Positions 1 to 9,500 of a DNA stretch of 64,000 nucleotides are shown here, one piece after another. The translations under genes were made by a program, and so were the position numbers. The DNA is taken from contig JAHIUA010000087.1 of NCBI GenBank assembly GCA_018817385.1, forward strand, positions 1 to 64,000, read 5' to 3'. Position 1 is the first letter of the stretch; the number at the start of each line of letters is the position of its first letter. Source of the DNA: Pseudomonadota bacterium (lineage in GTDB: Bacteria > Desulfobacterota > Desulfobulbia > Desulfobulbales > Desulfocapsaceae). A model generated the notes under the pieces. That model made no database searches. It was not told the DNA's origin and saw nothing but the letters and a program-made list of their open reading frames with translations.

Positions 1-618
1 AGCGAAAATTAGAGAAATCGAGACCAGATTTTCATGGATTTGAGGCGAATAGCAGGTCTATTTAACGAAAAGCCATGGAAATATGGGCCGATTTGTCAAA
101 TTTGCAGCAGATTTATGTCTAAGTCCGACAGGCTCCTAGAGGGCAGTTTTTAAGATGGTAACCCTATTCCCTTCCAGGTGTTTGCTCGCAGTACGGCCTT
201 ACCTCTTTTTCTTGGATGCGGTGGTCTGCCTCTTGCTGATTCTCTTGAGGACGAGTAAACAGGGAGGTCACCATTGCCTTTTGCTGTTCGATCCATGGGC
301 GATGACATTCCACAATATGGAATAACTATTCGTTTTTGGCTGGCCTGCTTTCAAAAGTTTGAGAATCTGCTCTCTTGCTGCCGTTGATGAATCGAAACCA
401 TTCTCTCGTGTGTGGTCCTCTTTTCTTGCCGGTGCAAACCTGTGAGTGGTACAGGAAATTTCCCGTCCTGAAGGAAGCGTTCTACTTATACGGTCCATGC
501 ATGGGTGCTGAGAAGACAGTGTGTTTGGAGTAAGGCGAGGTCAAGAACCTCTCGTTTGATTGGATGCTGGTTTGGTATTGTGCTTAGTCTGTGAATACAT
601 TTTGGAGTATTATCTGCA
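1..618. other. Intergenic region without a recognised gene; one structured segment
   Basis: No convincing gene is seen here. Short open frames on the minus strand have no recognisable protein features. Near the left edge an imperfect hairpin pairs bases 28-37 with 73-82 (ten pairs, one G-U), enclosing a purine-rich loop. It may be part of an intergenic repeat or the end of a transcript from outside the window, but one copy cannot show that. The last bases carry a GGAG at 604-607 that serves as ribosome binding site for the gene starting at 619. Confidence 0.5.
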
Positions 619-3216
619 ATGATACGAATTAATATTTTTATTGCTGTAATCGTTGCTACGGTAACCTATGGTTTTTGGGCCGTTATGAACAGGCCGGAAG
701 TCGAACCCATGTGGCCGTCTATCATTCAAGGTTTTTCTTTCTCCCCCATGGGCTTGCATCATGACCCCACAACTGGAAAGCTGCCGACGGTTGAGGAAAT
801 TGAAAAGGATGTGGCACTCCTGGCCGGCAAAACACATTCCATACGAACGTATACGGTCGATGGGACTCTGTCCCAGATTCCTGTTCTGGCCCGAAAACAT
901 GGACTGAATGTTGCCTTGGGGGCCTGGCTTGACGCCAGGTTAGAGCAAAATGCTATTGAGATTGAAAATCTGATCTCTCTTGCTGAGCAAAACCGTAAGA
1001 ATGTCGTACGGGTCATAGTTGGCAACGAGGTCATACTCAGAAATGATATCTCCATTGAGTCGTTGAGTAGGCACCTTGATCACGTTCGTGCCGAAGTCGG
1101 TATGCCTGTCAGTACCGCAGAGCCCTGGCATGTATGGATCAAACATCCTGAGCTGGCGCAACATGTCGATTATCTCGCGGTTCATATGTTGCCATACTGG
1201 GAAGGAGTACCTAATGAAATAGCGGTTGATTACATCGTCGAGCGCATGGATCAATTGAAACTGCTTTTTCCCGACAAGCCAATAGTAATTGCTGAAGTGG
1301 GGTGGCCCAGTAATGGCAGAACTCTTAAATCATCCATTGCCGATAAGGCATGGCAGGCCATTTTTTTGCGTCGTTTTTTGCATCGGGCAGAACAGGAAAA
1401 GTATACCTATTATGTGATGGAGGCTTTTGATCAACCCTGGAAACGGGTGAGTGAGGGGGCTGTTGGTGCCTACTGGGGAGTCTATGATGCTGAACGTAAC
1501 GCTAAATTTGAATTTGTAAAACCTATTGTCGGTCTGCCCCAATGGCAAATGTTAGCCATCATGTCGGTTATCATTGCTGCCATTGTTTTTGCCCTTTTAT
1601 TATCCGATGCGAACACCTTAAATCGCCGGGGGCGTAGTTTCCTTGCGTTGGTTGCCTATTTGTTGACCACAGTCGTCGTTTGGATTGCCTATGATTATTC
1701 ACAGCAATACATGACCGTTGGAGCTATCATTGTCGGTGTTTTGATGATGCTCGGTATGATAGGTGTCATTATTGTCTTACTGATTGAAGCCCACGAGTGG
1801 GCAGAAGCATTATGGGTGAAAGGGCGTCGCCGTGAATTAAAGGCAATTGTCGTTGCGGAGGCGGATCTTCCCATGGTGTCAATTCATGTTCCTGCTTATA
1901 ACGAACCACCCGATATGTTGATAAAAACCTTGGATGCCTTGGCGGCCTTGGATTATCCACGTTATGAAGTGATTGTTATTGATAATAACACTAAGGATGC
2001 CGAGAGGTGGCAACCTGTAGAAAAACATTGCGCCGGGCTGGGAAAGAAGTTTCGATTTTTTCATAAAGATCCTTTGCCCGGTTTTAAAGCAGGGGCATTA
2101 AACTTTGCCTTGAGAGAAACAGCGCCTGAGGCCACAATCGTTGCGGTAATCGATAGTGATTACTGTGTGGTGCCGACATGGCTCAGAGAGCTGGTCTCAC
2201 AATTTGTTGAACCTGAAGTTGCCATTGTGCAGGCGCCTCAGGACTACCGGGACTCCAGTGACTCCCTCTTTAAGACCATCTGTTTTGCTGAATATCGGGG
2301 CTTTTTTCATATTGGCATGGTTACCCGTAACGAGCGCAATGCAATCATTCAGCATGGCACTATGACTATGGTCCGACGTTCCTGTCTGGAAGAAGTTGGC
2401 GGCTGGAGTGAACGGACTATTACCGAGGATGCAGAATTAGGATTGATGATTTTTTCCGCAGGCTATCAAGCTGTTTATACTCCTAAGAGTTATGGTAAGG
2501 GCTTGATGCCTGATAGTTTTCTTGATTATAAAAACCAGCGCTTTCGCTGGGCGTATGGGGCCATGCAAATATTACGGCATCACGCCTCAGAATTGAGAGG
2601 CAAGGTAAATAATAAACTTACTCTTGGACAACGATATCACTTTGTCGCCGGCTGGTTGCCCTGGATTGCTGATGGTATTAATTTGATATTCAATTTTGCG
2701 GCCTTAGCCTGGTCTGTGGCGATGATTGTCGTGCCAAATAAAATCGATCCGCCTTTGGTGATTTTTTCAATCCTGCCACTCAGTTTATTTATTTTTAAAA
2801 TTGCCAAGGTGATTTATCTCTACCATGGTGTTCATATTGTCAGCAGTGCAAGAGAAACTGTTGCGGCGGCATTTTCCGGCCTCGCCTTATCACATACCAT
2901 AGCCAAGGCCATGTGGTCGGGACTCTTCACAGATGGGCGGCCATTTTTACGTACACCTAAAATGGAACAATCCGTTGCCCTGTTCAAGGCCATCGGCACT
3001 GCATCTGAAGAGACCTTGATGACCACGGCTTTATGGCTCGCTGCCGGGGTAATTTATTACCAATTATCAATTGATACGTGGGATATTCTTCTTTGGGTCA
3101 TGGTGTTGCTGGTGCAGTCGTTGCCCTATTTTTCAGCGGTATGCCTTTCTATTATCAGTGCATTACCTAAAGGAAAGACAGAGCCAGTAGCCAGTTCTTT
3201 ATTGCCGGAAGAATAA
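619..3216 (+). CDS. GH17-GT2 fusion, membrane beta-glucan synthase/hydrolase
   Basis: This 865-residue membrane protein joins an N-terminal glycoside hydrolase family 17 domain (about residues 30-310) to a family 2 glycosyltransferase (about 415-650). An N-terminal membrane anchor precedes the hydrolase, two or more membrane segments lie between the domains, and several more follow the transferase. The two GH17 catalytic glutamates are present in the motifs VGNE (E137) and IAEVGWPS (E226). The transferase keeps its DxD acid pair (D512, D514) and the QRFRW acceptor motif (640-644) of processive synthases. GH17 enzymes act on beta-1,3-glucans and the transferase part resembles NdvB- and BcsA-type synthases, so the likely product is a beta-glucan made at the inner membrane and trimmed or transglycosylated in the periplasm. 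It stands alone, with GGAG 11 bases before the start. The exact product is inferred. Confidence 0.85.
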   Translation: MIRINIFIAVIVATVTYGFWAVMNRPEVEPMWPSIIQGFSFSPMGLHHDPTTGKLPTVEEIEKDVALLAGKTHSIRTYTVDGTLSQIPVLARKHGLNVALGAWLDARLEQNAIEIENLISLAEQNRKNVVRVIVGNEVILRNDISIESLSRHLDHVRAEVGMPVSTAEPWHVWIKHPELAQHVDYLAVHMLPYWEGVPNEIAVDYIVERMDQLKLLFPDKPIVIAEVGWPSNGRTLKSSIADKAWQAIFLRRFLHRAEQEKYTYYVMEAFDQPWKRVSEGAVGAYWGVYDAERNAKFEFVKPIVGLPQWQMLAIMSVIIAAIVFALLLSDANTLNRRGRSFLALVAYLLTTVVVWIAYDYSQQYMTVGAIIVGVLMMLGMIGVIIVLLIEAHEWAEALWVKGRRRELKAIVVAEADLPMVSIHVPAYNEPPDMLIKTLDALAALDYPRYEVIVIDNNTKDAERWQPVEKHCAGLGKKFRFFHKDPLPGFKAGALNFALRETAPEATIVAVIDSDYCVVPTWLRELVSQFVEPEVAIVQAPQDYRDSSDSLFKTICFAEYRGFFHIGMVTRNERNAIIQHGTMTMVRRSCLEEVGGWSERTITEDAELGLMIFSAGYQAVYTPKSYGKGLMPDSFLDYKNQRFRWAYGAMQILRHHASELRGKVNNKLTLGQRYHFVAGWLPWIADGINLIFNFAALAWSVAMIVVPNKIDPPLVIFSILPLSLFIFKIAKVIYLYHGVHIVSSARETVAAAFSGLALSHTIAKAMWSGLFTDGRPFLRTPKMEQSVALFKAIGTASEETLMTTALWLAAGVIYYQLSIDTWDILLWVMVLLVQSLPYFSAVCLSIISALPKGKTEPVASSLLPEE

Positions 3217-3713
3217 TAGGGACTTAGGAGATAGAGCAAAAAAATGGCTTGGGACTTCAGGTCAAAACAGGAGTTCCTCAAACAGAAGAAGCACGTTGGG
3301 CTGCCCCTGGAAAAGAAGGTGTCGTTGTCATTCCTCCATCCATCCTGAAGAAGGTCTTCAGTTTGTTGAGCCAAAATGTGGGCCAATGTTGATCTAACAG
3401 CTGATAATCTAGCCAAATCCAAGAGGCTTTTGAGGAGAGTGTCTCAAGAAGAATGGGGAAGGAGATGAACTGAAAAGGTATCATGCTCACACAGAGAGTA
3501 AAACCCTCAACCGGAGAAAGAAATATCGCCTGGTGCTGAGAGTGTGGCAAACAGGGGCTTCAGAAAGAGCAAAAGAGAGGCTCACCCGACCTATTAATGC
3601 ATATCAGACAGATGTTCACCCTCCCTCAGGGTGTTGTTGAGGGAAGGAGTGTCTCTGCTTTCACTTTTGCTTGTGAGCCCACGAAGTAAAAGTGAAAGCT
3701 CTGCCTGGGGTAA
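3217..3713. other. Intergenic region between convergent genes
   Basis: Neither strand holds a gene I can support. Translations of the small open frames show no motif and contain frequent stops. The only clear structure is the hairpin described separately near the end of bamD. Confidence 0.5.
3657..3699. repeat. Perfect 12-bp inverted repeat downstream of bamD
   Basis: Bases 3657-3668 (GCTTTCACTTTT) pair exactly with 3688-3699, with a 19-base loop. It lies just past the bamD stop on the minus strand and could end or stabilise that transcript. There is no T-run on either strand, so it is not a classical intrinsic terminator. Confidence 0.6.
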
Positions 3714-4541
3714 TTAATCTGTTTCTGGGGGTGGTTGAGGCGTTGGACCTTCGTCGTTAGAGGTGAAAATCATCCAGTCGGGCAAAAGGTTTTTCTTGAA
3801 CCAGGAAGAGAGATGGAAATTGGGGGTTTCTCCTGCTTCCAGACGTTGTAACAGTTCTTTTGCCTTGGGGACGATGGTGGCGTCAGGATAGGTGCTCAAG
3901 AGATAGCGGAGGCGTGTCTGGGCCTCACTGTATTTTTCGGTTCGCAGGTAAAACTCCACCACAAAATATTCATGGTTGACCATGAACTCATTGGCGGCCC
4001 GAATCCTGGCCCTGGCTTCGTTGGTATATGGAGAGTCTGGAAAGGCGCGAAGGAGTTTGGAAAATTCCTTGATTGCCATCTCGGCGCCGGTGGTGTCGCG
4101 ATCGATGCGGTCGATCTCCTGGTAGTGACACATGGCAATCTGGTACATGACGTAAGGGATTGCTTCATTGGTGGGATGCCGTTCTTCAAACTCGCCATAG
4201 AGCATGCGGGCTTCCTGGTAATTCTCCATGAAATAATTGCTGTCGGCTCCCTTCAGTTCGGCAAGCATGGCCTCTGGACTGAAGGGGTAGTAGTCGAGTA
4301 TTTCGTCGAAATGTTTTCGTGCCTTATAGTAATTCCCCTGAGAAAATTCACTCATTCCCTTGTCCGCCAGGCTGGGGGCCGAAAGTCGAACTTCTTCGCC
4401 GCTGCTAAACCATGAATTCAGAGTGGCACAGCCACTCAAAGAAAAGAAAAGCAGGAGGATAAGGGCTGATTTCAGGAACTGTTTTGGGGAAGAGTCAGAC
4501 TTGATAAGATGAGAAAAAAGAAAAGGCATGGCAATAGGCAC
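3714..4541 (-). CDS. bamD: Outer membrane assembly lipoprotein BamD
   Basis: BamD is the essential lipoprotein of the beta-barrel assembly machine that inserts proteins into the outer membrane. The 275-residue product begins with a lipoprotein signal ending in the lipobox LSGC, with the lipidated Cys at 38. A string of TPR helices (about 55-245) follows, including the family-typical stretch around SEFSQGNYYKA. The chosen start is a GTG lying directly after the trxB stop; an ATG four codons later (4529) is equally possible, and neither has a good Shine-Dalgarno sequence. It is probably translationally coupled to trxB. The C-terminal tail is rich in Pro. The family assignment is firm. Confidence 0.88.
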   Translation of the reverse strand: MPIAMPFLFSHLIKSDSSPKQFLKSALILLLFFSLSGCATLNSWFSSGEEVRLSAPSLADKGMSEFSQGNYYKARKHFDEILDYYPFSPEAMLAELKGADSNYFMENYQEARMLYGEFEERHPTNEAIPYVMYQIAMCHYQEIDRIDRDTTGAEMAIKEFSKLLRAFPDSPYTNEARARIRAANEFMVNHEYFVVEFYLRTEKYSEAQTRLRYLLSTYPDATIVPKAKELLQRLEAGETPNFHLSSWFKKNLLPDWMIFTSNDEGPTPQPPPETD

Positions 4542-5471
4542 TCAGCTGAGATTGGTGAGGTAGTTTTCGGCGGCGAGAACGGCAGTGGCTCCTTCACCTG
4601 CGGCATTGACCACCTGACGTACCTCTTTACTGCGGATATCCCCGGCAGCCATGACACCGGGAATGCTTGTCCTGGTTTCACAGTCGGTGGGGATAAATCC
4701 GCCCTCATCGGCATTAAGATCCGTCAGAGGAAGCATTTCATTATTGGGAAGGACGCCGATGAGGACAAAAATACCCTCGACTTTCAGGGTGGATTCCTTT
4801 CCACCGGTGTCCAGGAGACGGAGTTGTTCGACTCCTTCTTTTCCTTCAATACTGGTAACGACGCTGTTCCAGATAAAGTCGATTTTCTTATTGGCAAAGG
4901 CTTTTTCCTGGATAATTTGAGTGGCCCGTAACGCATCTCGGCGATGAATGACAGTGACCTTGGCGGCAAATTTGGTGAGATGTGCGGCCTCCTGAATCGC
5001 TGTGTTTCCCCCTCCGACAACGGCGACGTGAAGGTCGCGGTAAAAGGGGCCGTCACAGGTGGCGCAGTAGGAAACGCCTTTACCGGCCAGCTCTTTTTCT
5101 CCAGGAACACCCAGAGCACGTGGTCGTGCTCCCGTACAGATAATCAAGGCATCACAGCTTATGCTCTCGCCGTTATCCAGTTCAAGGAGCTTGACTGGAG
5201 AAGAGAGGTCCATGGAGACGACATTGCCGAACATAGAGTTGAGTTCAAACCGTTTGGCCTGGGCAGTCATCTTTTCTGCAAGGTCAAAACCGGATATGCC
5301 TTCTGGAAAACCGGGGTAATTGTCAATCCAGTCGGTGAGCAGGACTTGCCCGCCTTCAGCCCCTTTTTCTATCAACAGGTGATCCATTCTGGCCCTGGCC
5401 GCATACAGTCCGGCAGTCAAGCCAGCAGGGCCGCCACCGACTATAATGAGTGTGTGATGCCTTGTTGCCAT
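4542..5471 (-). CDS. trxB: Thioredoxin reductase
   Basis: This is an NADPH-dependent flavoprotein that keeps thioredoxin reduced in the cytoplasm. Its 309 residues are the normal family length. It has the FAD-binding GGGPAG near residue 12, the redox pair CATC (C136, C139) and the NADPH motif GGGNTA after it. It lies downstream of trxA on the same strand, so the enzyme and its substrate are encoded side by side. A good terminator sits between the two genes, so trxB must depend on read-through or on its own promoter. The stop codon abuts bamD. Confidence 0.93.
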   Translation of the reverse strand: MATRHHTLIIVGGGPAGLTAGLYAARARMDHLLIEKGAEGGQVLLTDWIDNYPGFPEGISGFDLAEKMTAQAKRFELNSMFGNVVSMDLSSPVKLLELDNGESISCDALIICTGARPRALGVPGEKELAGKGVSYCATCDGPFYRDLHVAVVGGGNTAIQEAAHLTKFAAKVTVIHRRDALRATQIIQEKAFANKKIDFIWNSVVTSIEGKEGVEQLRLLDTGGKESTLKVEGIFVLIGVLPNNEMLPLTDLNADEGGFIPTDCETRTSIPGVMAAGDIRSKEVRQVVNAAGEGATAVLAAENYLTNLS

Positions 5472-5507
5472 AACGAAATACAGGGATGAGGTGTGGCGCT
5501 ATCAAAA

Positions 5508-5537
5508 AGCCCCCTGTTTTTCAAGGAAAAGGGGGCT
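5508..5537 (-). terminator. Intrinsic terminator after trxA
   Basis: On the minus strand AGCCCCC (5537-5531) pairs with GGGGGCT (5514-5508) and is followed directly by a T-run (5508-5504). It lies between trxA and trxB and would limit read-through into trxB. Confidence 0.85.
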
Positions 5538-5553
5538 CTGGGAAGATGATTAA

Positions 5554-5880
5554 TTAGAGTGCTTTTTCGATGAGATCTATCAGCTGTGCCTTGCCGACAG
5601 CACCGGTGATCTGGTCTACTTTTTCACCACTCTTGAAGAGGATGAGGGTAGGGATGGCTCGGATACCAAATTTACCAGGGGTGGAAGGGTTGTCATCGAC
5701 ATTCATCTTGTAGATTGTTGCCCTTCCCTTATATTCATCTGCCAAGGCTTCGACAACCGGGCCAATAGCCTTGCAGGGTCCACACCAAGGGGCCCAGAAG
5801 TCAATGAGACAGGGGATGTCTGAGGCAATTACTGAATCAAAATCGGCGTCGCTTACCGATTGTACTTTGTCGCTGGCCAT
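5554..5880 (-). CDS. trxA: Thioredoxin
   Basis: This 108-residue protein is a cytoplasmic disulfide reductant with the canonical active site WCGPC (C33, C36) and the cis-proline segment AIPT. The open frame extends further upstream, but the start is placed at 5880 because GGAGAA lies seven bases before that ATG and the resulting length matches the family. It is the first gene of the trxA-trxB-bamD row, with a terminator immediately after it. Confidence 0.93.
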   Translation of the reverse strand: MASDKVQSVSDADFDSVIASDIPCLIDFWAPWCGPCKAIGPVVEALADEYKGRATIYKMNVDDNPSTPGKFGIRAIPTLILFKSGEKVDQITGAVGKAQLIDLIEKAL

Positions 5881-6626
5881 TGTTCTTCTCCAATCTGATT
5901 GAGGTTTTGGTGTCTTGTGAGTTTTTGGTAGACTCTTTTTGACAAGAAAAACCAAAAAAATAATTAATTCATTGTGTTGATGGATCTTGTTACGGACTCT
6001 GTTCTTGGGCCATGTGCAGGTTTACGATACTTGCACATGGCGAGAAAAAACATCATAATGATGCTATAGTGTACCCGTTGCCAGTTTTCATGACAAGCAA
6101 AATGTGCGCTAAGAATTCTTCCTTGGCCCAGGTAACTGTGTGTCACAAAACTCTTTCCGTCTTCTTCGTCCGGCCTCTTTGCGTACGCCATACCTTCAGC
6201 GGTTGAACCAGGTTACGAGTCCAGGCAATGAATTGCTGAGATCGGAGAAGACGGATGCGACACAGAGCAACTGTTCATTCATAATGTGCATGGATGAGAA
6301 AAAGGTCAAGGGATGGAAGCTGTTTGACAGATTTTTGTAACTCATGCTATAGCTATCTTTTTGAGAGAGAACAGAAAAATATTGGTGACGCCTGCAGATC
6401 GAAAGTGAACTCGTGAGTTGCCTGTGATATGATGGCCGGAAAAGTGAGTAATGATTAACTCGTGCCTGTCGTTAACTTAATATTTTACTGTAGTATTCGT
6501 TCTTTGTAAAATCTAATCGGTGAAATATCATCGATATATCTGTAGCTAGCTTTGATTGGGCGTCGACTTGGATTTGAAAATATCAATTCTGGACAGATAC
6601 TAAATTTGAGAGTCAAGGGAGTCAAA
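5881..6626. other. Divergent intergenic region trxA/hemL
   Basis: About 750 bases separate two divergent genes. It must contain the promoters of both, but no strong promoter pair stands out. It contains the inverted repeat at 6009-6041. I saw no tRNA or known riboswitch in it, and the short open frames look accidental. Confidence 0.5.
6009..6041. repeat. 10-bp inverted repeat upstream of trxA
   Basis: Bases 6009-6018 (GCCATGTGCA) pair exactly with 6032-6041, leaving a 13-base spacer. It sits about 130 bases upstream of the trxA start. No T-run follows on either strand, so an operator or a small-RNA stem is more likely than a terminator; the sequence does not decide. Confidence 0.5.
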
Positions 6627-7919
6627 ATGAATACAAGTATTTCTGAGAAGATGTTTGAGATGGCGAAAAAGGTGATTCCCGGTGGCGTAAACAGCCCGGT
6701 CAGAGCCTGTCGCTCCGTTGGTTGTGGTCCAGTTTTTATTCAGAAGGCCAAAGGATCAACACTGTATGATGTGGATGGGAACGAGTATATTGACTTTGTC
6801 AGCTCCTGGGGGCCAATGATTCACGGGCATGCGCAGCCTGAGATCGTGGCAGCAATTACTGAGGCGGCAAAGGATGGTACTTCTTTCGGGGCTCCGACCA
6901 CCAAGGAAATGGCCCTCGCCTCCATGGTGGTGGAAGCAGTTCCCTCTCTGGAAAAGGTACGCTTTGTCAATTCCGGGACTGAAGCTACCATGAGCGCCGT
7001 TCGTCTGGCCAGAGGTTTTACGGGCAGGGATGTTATCGTCAAGTTTGATGGCTGCTATCATGGCCATGCTGACTCCTTTCTCATCAAGGCTGGCTCCGGG
7101 GTGATTACCCTGGGGATTCCTGGAAGTCCGGGAGTACCTGAAGATATTGTCAAAAATACCATTTCTATTCCCTATAATAATGAGGAAGTACTGGAACAGA
7201 CACTCCGGGACAAGGGGGAGACAATTGCCTGCGTTATTGTGGAACCTGTTGCCGGGAATATGGGCTGTGTTCCCCCGAGTGCTACCTTTCTGCAGAAGCT
7301 ACGAGCTCTTACGGCTGAATTGGGGATTGTTTTGATCTTCGATGAAGTTATCACCGGCTTCCGCTTATCCTATGGCGGGGCTCAGGAGTATTTCGGGGTC
7401 ATGCCTGATCTGACCTGTCTGGGAAAAATCATTGGTGGTGGCCTGCCGGTTGGTGCCTATGGCGGTAAGGCTGAAATAATGGATCAGGTTGCCCCGGACG
7501 GACCGGTCTACCAGGCTGGCACACTTTCGGGGAATCCTCTGGCCATGGCTGCAGGTATTGCGAATCTGAGTTTGCTGCAACGGCCTAATTTTTATAAAGA
7601 ACTCAATGAAAAGGCAGAGTTTTTTGCTGATGGCCTCGCAAAAGCCGCAGAGAAGGCAGGTGTCTCGGTAACCCTGAATCGGGTCGGATCGCTCATGACA
7701 GGATTTTTTACCAAGGGTGAAGTCACGGATTTTGAGTCGGCCATGAAAGCCGATGCGGATTGCTATGGGCGTCACTATCGTCAGATGATGAGCAAAGGAA
7801 TCTATCTTGCTCCTTCTCAATTCGAAGTTGCTTTTATTTCAGCAGCTCATAGCATGGAACAGCTGAAAAGGGGTATAGAAATGACTGAATGGTCATTCAA
7901 AAAATTGAAGGAAAATTAA
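6627..7919 (+). CDS. hemL: Glutamate-1-semialdehyde 2,1-aminomutase
   Basis: HemL converts glutamate-1-semialdehyde to 5-aminolevulinate, the last step of the C5 route to haem, sirohaem and corrinoids, using pyridoxal phosphate. The 430-residue protein shows the N-terminal [10 protein letters not shown] segment, NSGTEA in the cofactor region, FDEVITGFR, and the Schiff-base lysine motif CLGKIIGGG. The start is taken at 6627, with AAGGGAG a few bases upstream, instead of at the earlier open-frame start at 6552. The Fo part of ATP synthase follows 88 bases later on the same strand with no terminator between. Confidence 0.94.
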   Translation: MNTSISEKMFEMAKKVIPGGVNSPVRACRSVGCGPVFIQKAKGSTLYDVDGNEYIDFVSSWGPMIHGHAQPEIVAAITEAAKDGTSFGAPTTKEMALASMVVEAVPSLEKVRFVNSGTEATMSAVRLARGFTGRDVIVKFDGCYHGHADSFLIKAGSGVITLGIPGSPGVPEDIVKNTISIPYNNEEVLEQTLRDKGETIACVIVEPVAGNMGCVPPSATFLQKLRALTAELGIVLIFDEVITGFRLSYGGAQEYFGVMPDLTCLGKIIGGGLPVGAYGGKAEIMDQVAPDGPVYQAGTLSGNPLAMAAGIANLSLLQRPNFYKELNEKAEFFADGLAKAAEKAGVSVTLNRVGSLMTGFFTKGEVTDFESAMKADADCYGRHYRQMMSKGIYLAPSQFEVAFISAAHSMEQLKRGIEMTEWSFKKLKEN

Positions 7920-8007
7920 AAAAACCGTTGACTTTGGTGGGTAGGCGTGCTAACAAATTTGAGCGTTTGCCAGAGAATTCTACTGATTGCATGAGGCGGT
8001 AAGAACA

Positions 8008-8259
8008 ATGGCTAAACTCAGTACCGAGATGATACATTTACTCGGAAATTACGGGCATATCGGATTTACCTTTGTGGCCGCAATTTTTATAGGGTTGGGA
8101 GGCGGTATCTATCTGGATGAAAAATTCTTTGATGGAAGGACCTCACCCTGGTTTACTTTTATCGGTTTGGCTTTTGGCATAGCCGCCGGGTTTAAGAGTC
8201 TGTTTGACATCCTGCGGACTCAGGCGGCGAAGCCAGATGATACGGATTCTGAAGGTTGA
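8008..8259 (+). CDS. atpZ: AtpZ/AtpI-type ATP synthase accessory protein
   Basis: This small membrane protein (83 residues from the ATG at 8008; a TTG at 7987 would add seven) belongs to the AtpZ or ATPase_gene1 family. It has two predicted membrane helices separated by the charged loop GGIYLDEKF, typical of the family. AtpZ proteins cooperate with AtpI, probably in assembly of the c ring or in Mg2+ or Ca2+ supply. Its stop overlaps the atpI start by one base, so the two are translationally coupled. Confidence 0.8.
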   Translation: MAKLSTEMIHLLGNYGHIGFTFVAAIFIGLGGGIYLDEKFFDGRTSPWFTFIGLAFGIAAGFKSLFDILRTQAAKPDDTDSEG

Positions 8260-8678
8260 TGGCTGTGCTTGATATCTCTTTGAAACAGGTACAGGTCTTG
8301 AGCTTTGGGTTCCTGCTGGTGTTGACCGGCGGATCATGGCTGATTATGTCATGGTTTTTTGCCCAGTCGGTGCTCGTGGGCGGTGTAATCGCCATAGCCA
8401 GTTTTTTTTCGGGGCACAGAGATATTGCTTCTTTTCTGAAAACTTTTGAACCTCCTCCTGAGGAAAAAGAAAAGGAAAAGAAGAGTTTTGGGAAATCGCG
8501 TTATATTGTTAAATTTTGGCTTCGGTTGGCCTTGATTGCTGTTGTCCTGCTGCTCTTTATCAAGAGCGGTCAGGCCAATGTTATCGGGTTGCTTCTGGGG
8601 CTATCTACTGTAGTTTTCGCCATCATTCTGACAACACTGAATGTGGCCGGGCGCTACTTTTTAAGCAGGAGAAGGTAA
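8259..8678 (+). CDS. atpI: ATP synthase protein I
   Basis: This 139-residue membrane protein has about four hydrophobic segments and a Lys/Glu-rich linker after the second. It fits the AtpI family, whose members help assemble the c ring of the F-type ATP synthase. The start at 8259 shares its A with the TGA of atpZ. atpB follows 11 bases later. Sequence conservation in this family is low, so the call rests on topology and position between atpZ and atpB. Confidence 0.82.
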   Translation: MAVLDISLKQVQVLSFGFLLVLTGGSWLIMSWFFAQSVLVGGVIAIASFFSGHRDIASFLKTFEPPPEEKEKEKKSFGKSRYIVKFWLRLALIAVVLLLFIKSGQANVIGLLLGLSTVVFAIILTTLNVAGRYFLSRRR

Positions 8679-8689
8679 CAGGGGGATTT

Positions 8690-9412
8690 ATGGAACATCC
8701 GATACTATTGATATCAATCATTCTTGAAAAGTTGGGACTGCCGATTCCGCACGGTCCTGTTGGGAATACCTTTCTGGAAAAGCTGTGTGAACCGTATATG
8801 ACCTATACATGGTTTGTCATGATTTTTCTGGTAGTGGTAGGAAAGCTTACCCTCAGTAACGTTGAGATGATTCCCGGCAAGGGACAAAACTTTTGGGAGT
8901 TGATCATTGGCGGCATGAATGATTTTTTTAATGACAATATGGGAAAGGAGCTGACCGAAAAGCTTTTCCCAATGATTGCCACTTTCGCCCTCTATATTGC
9001 AGTGGCCAATCTTATTGGTTTAATCCCCGGCTTCATGTCTCCTACTTCATCAATTAATACCACTCTGGCCCTGACCGTTATTGTCTGGGTGACCCATCAT
9101 ATCATTGGCTTCCGTGCTCATGGCGTAAATTATATCAAGCATTTCCTCGGACCCATCCCGGTCCTGATTCCGCTGATGTTCCCCATTGAGCTGATCAGTA
9201 ACATTGCCCGTCTGCTCTCACTCTCCATTCGACTTTTCGGAAACATCATGGCCAAAGAGACCCTGCTCGGTATCCTCTTTATGCTCGCCGGTGCCTATTT
9301 CGCACCTCTGCCAATCATGATGCTGGGTGTTCTTGTATCTGTGGTTCAGGCCATGGTCTTTGTTCTCCTGACCGTTGTTTATTTTGGTCAGGCCAACGAG
9401 CATGCCCACTGA
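8690..9412 (+). CDS. atpB: ATP synthase subunit a
   Basis: Subunit a forms the two ion half-channels against the c ring in the inner membrane. The 240-residue product has five or six membrane segments and the conserved helix SIRLFGNIMA, which contains the essential arginine. The open frame runs upstream into atpI in another frame; the start is placed at 8690, where AGGGGG precedes the ATG by a few bases. It is the third gene of the Fo cluster; the F1 and stator genes are at 45-51 kb. Confidence 0.93.
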   Translation: MEHPILLISIILEKLGLPIPHGPVGNTFLEKLCEPYMTYTWFVMIFLVVVGKLTLSNVEMIPGKGQNFWELIIGGMNDFFNDNMGKELTEKLFPMIATFALYIAVANLIGLIPGFMSPTSSINTTLALTVIVWVTHHIIGFRAHGVNYIKHFLGPIPVLIPLMFPIELISNIARLLSLSIRLFGNIMAKETLLGILFMLAGAYFAPLPIMMLGVLVSVVQAMVFVLLTVVYFGQANEHAH

Positions 9413-9500
9413 TCGGAAAAGAGCAGCACAATCGAAAGAAATAATTTTTTTATATAGTAAGAAGAAGGCCAAATAACCAAATTTTACAAGGAGAAACACA

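Noticed and set aside
3278-3550. Minus-strand open frame between the glucan synthase and bamD
   Set aside because: No ribosome site, no homology-like features and overlapping alternative frames of similar quality.
8516-8689. Upstream extension of the atpB frame
   Set aside because: It overlaps atpI in another frame; the ATG at 8690 with a purine-rich site and normal subunit length is better.
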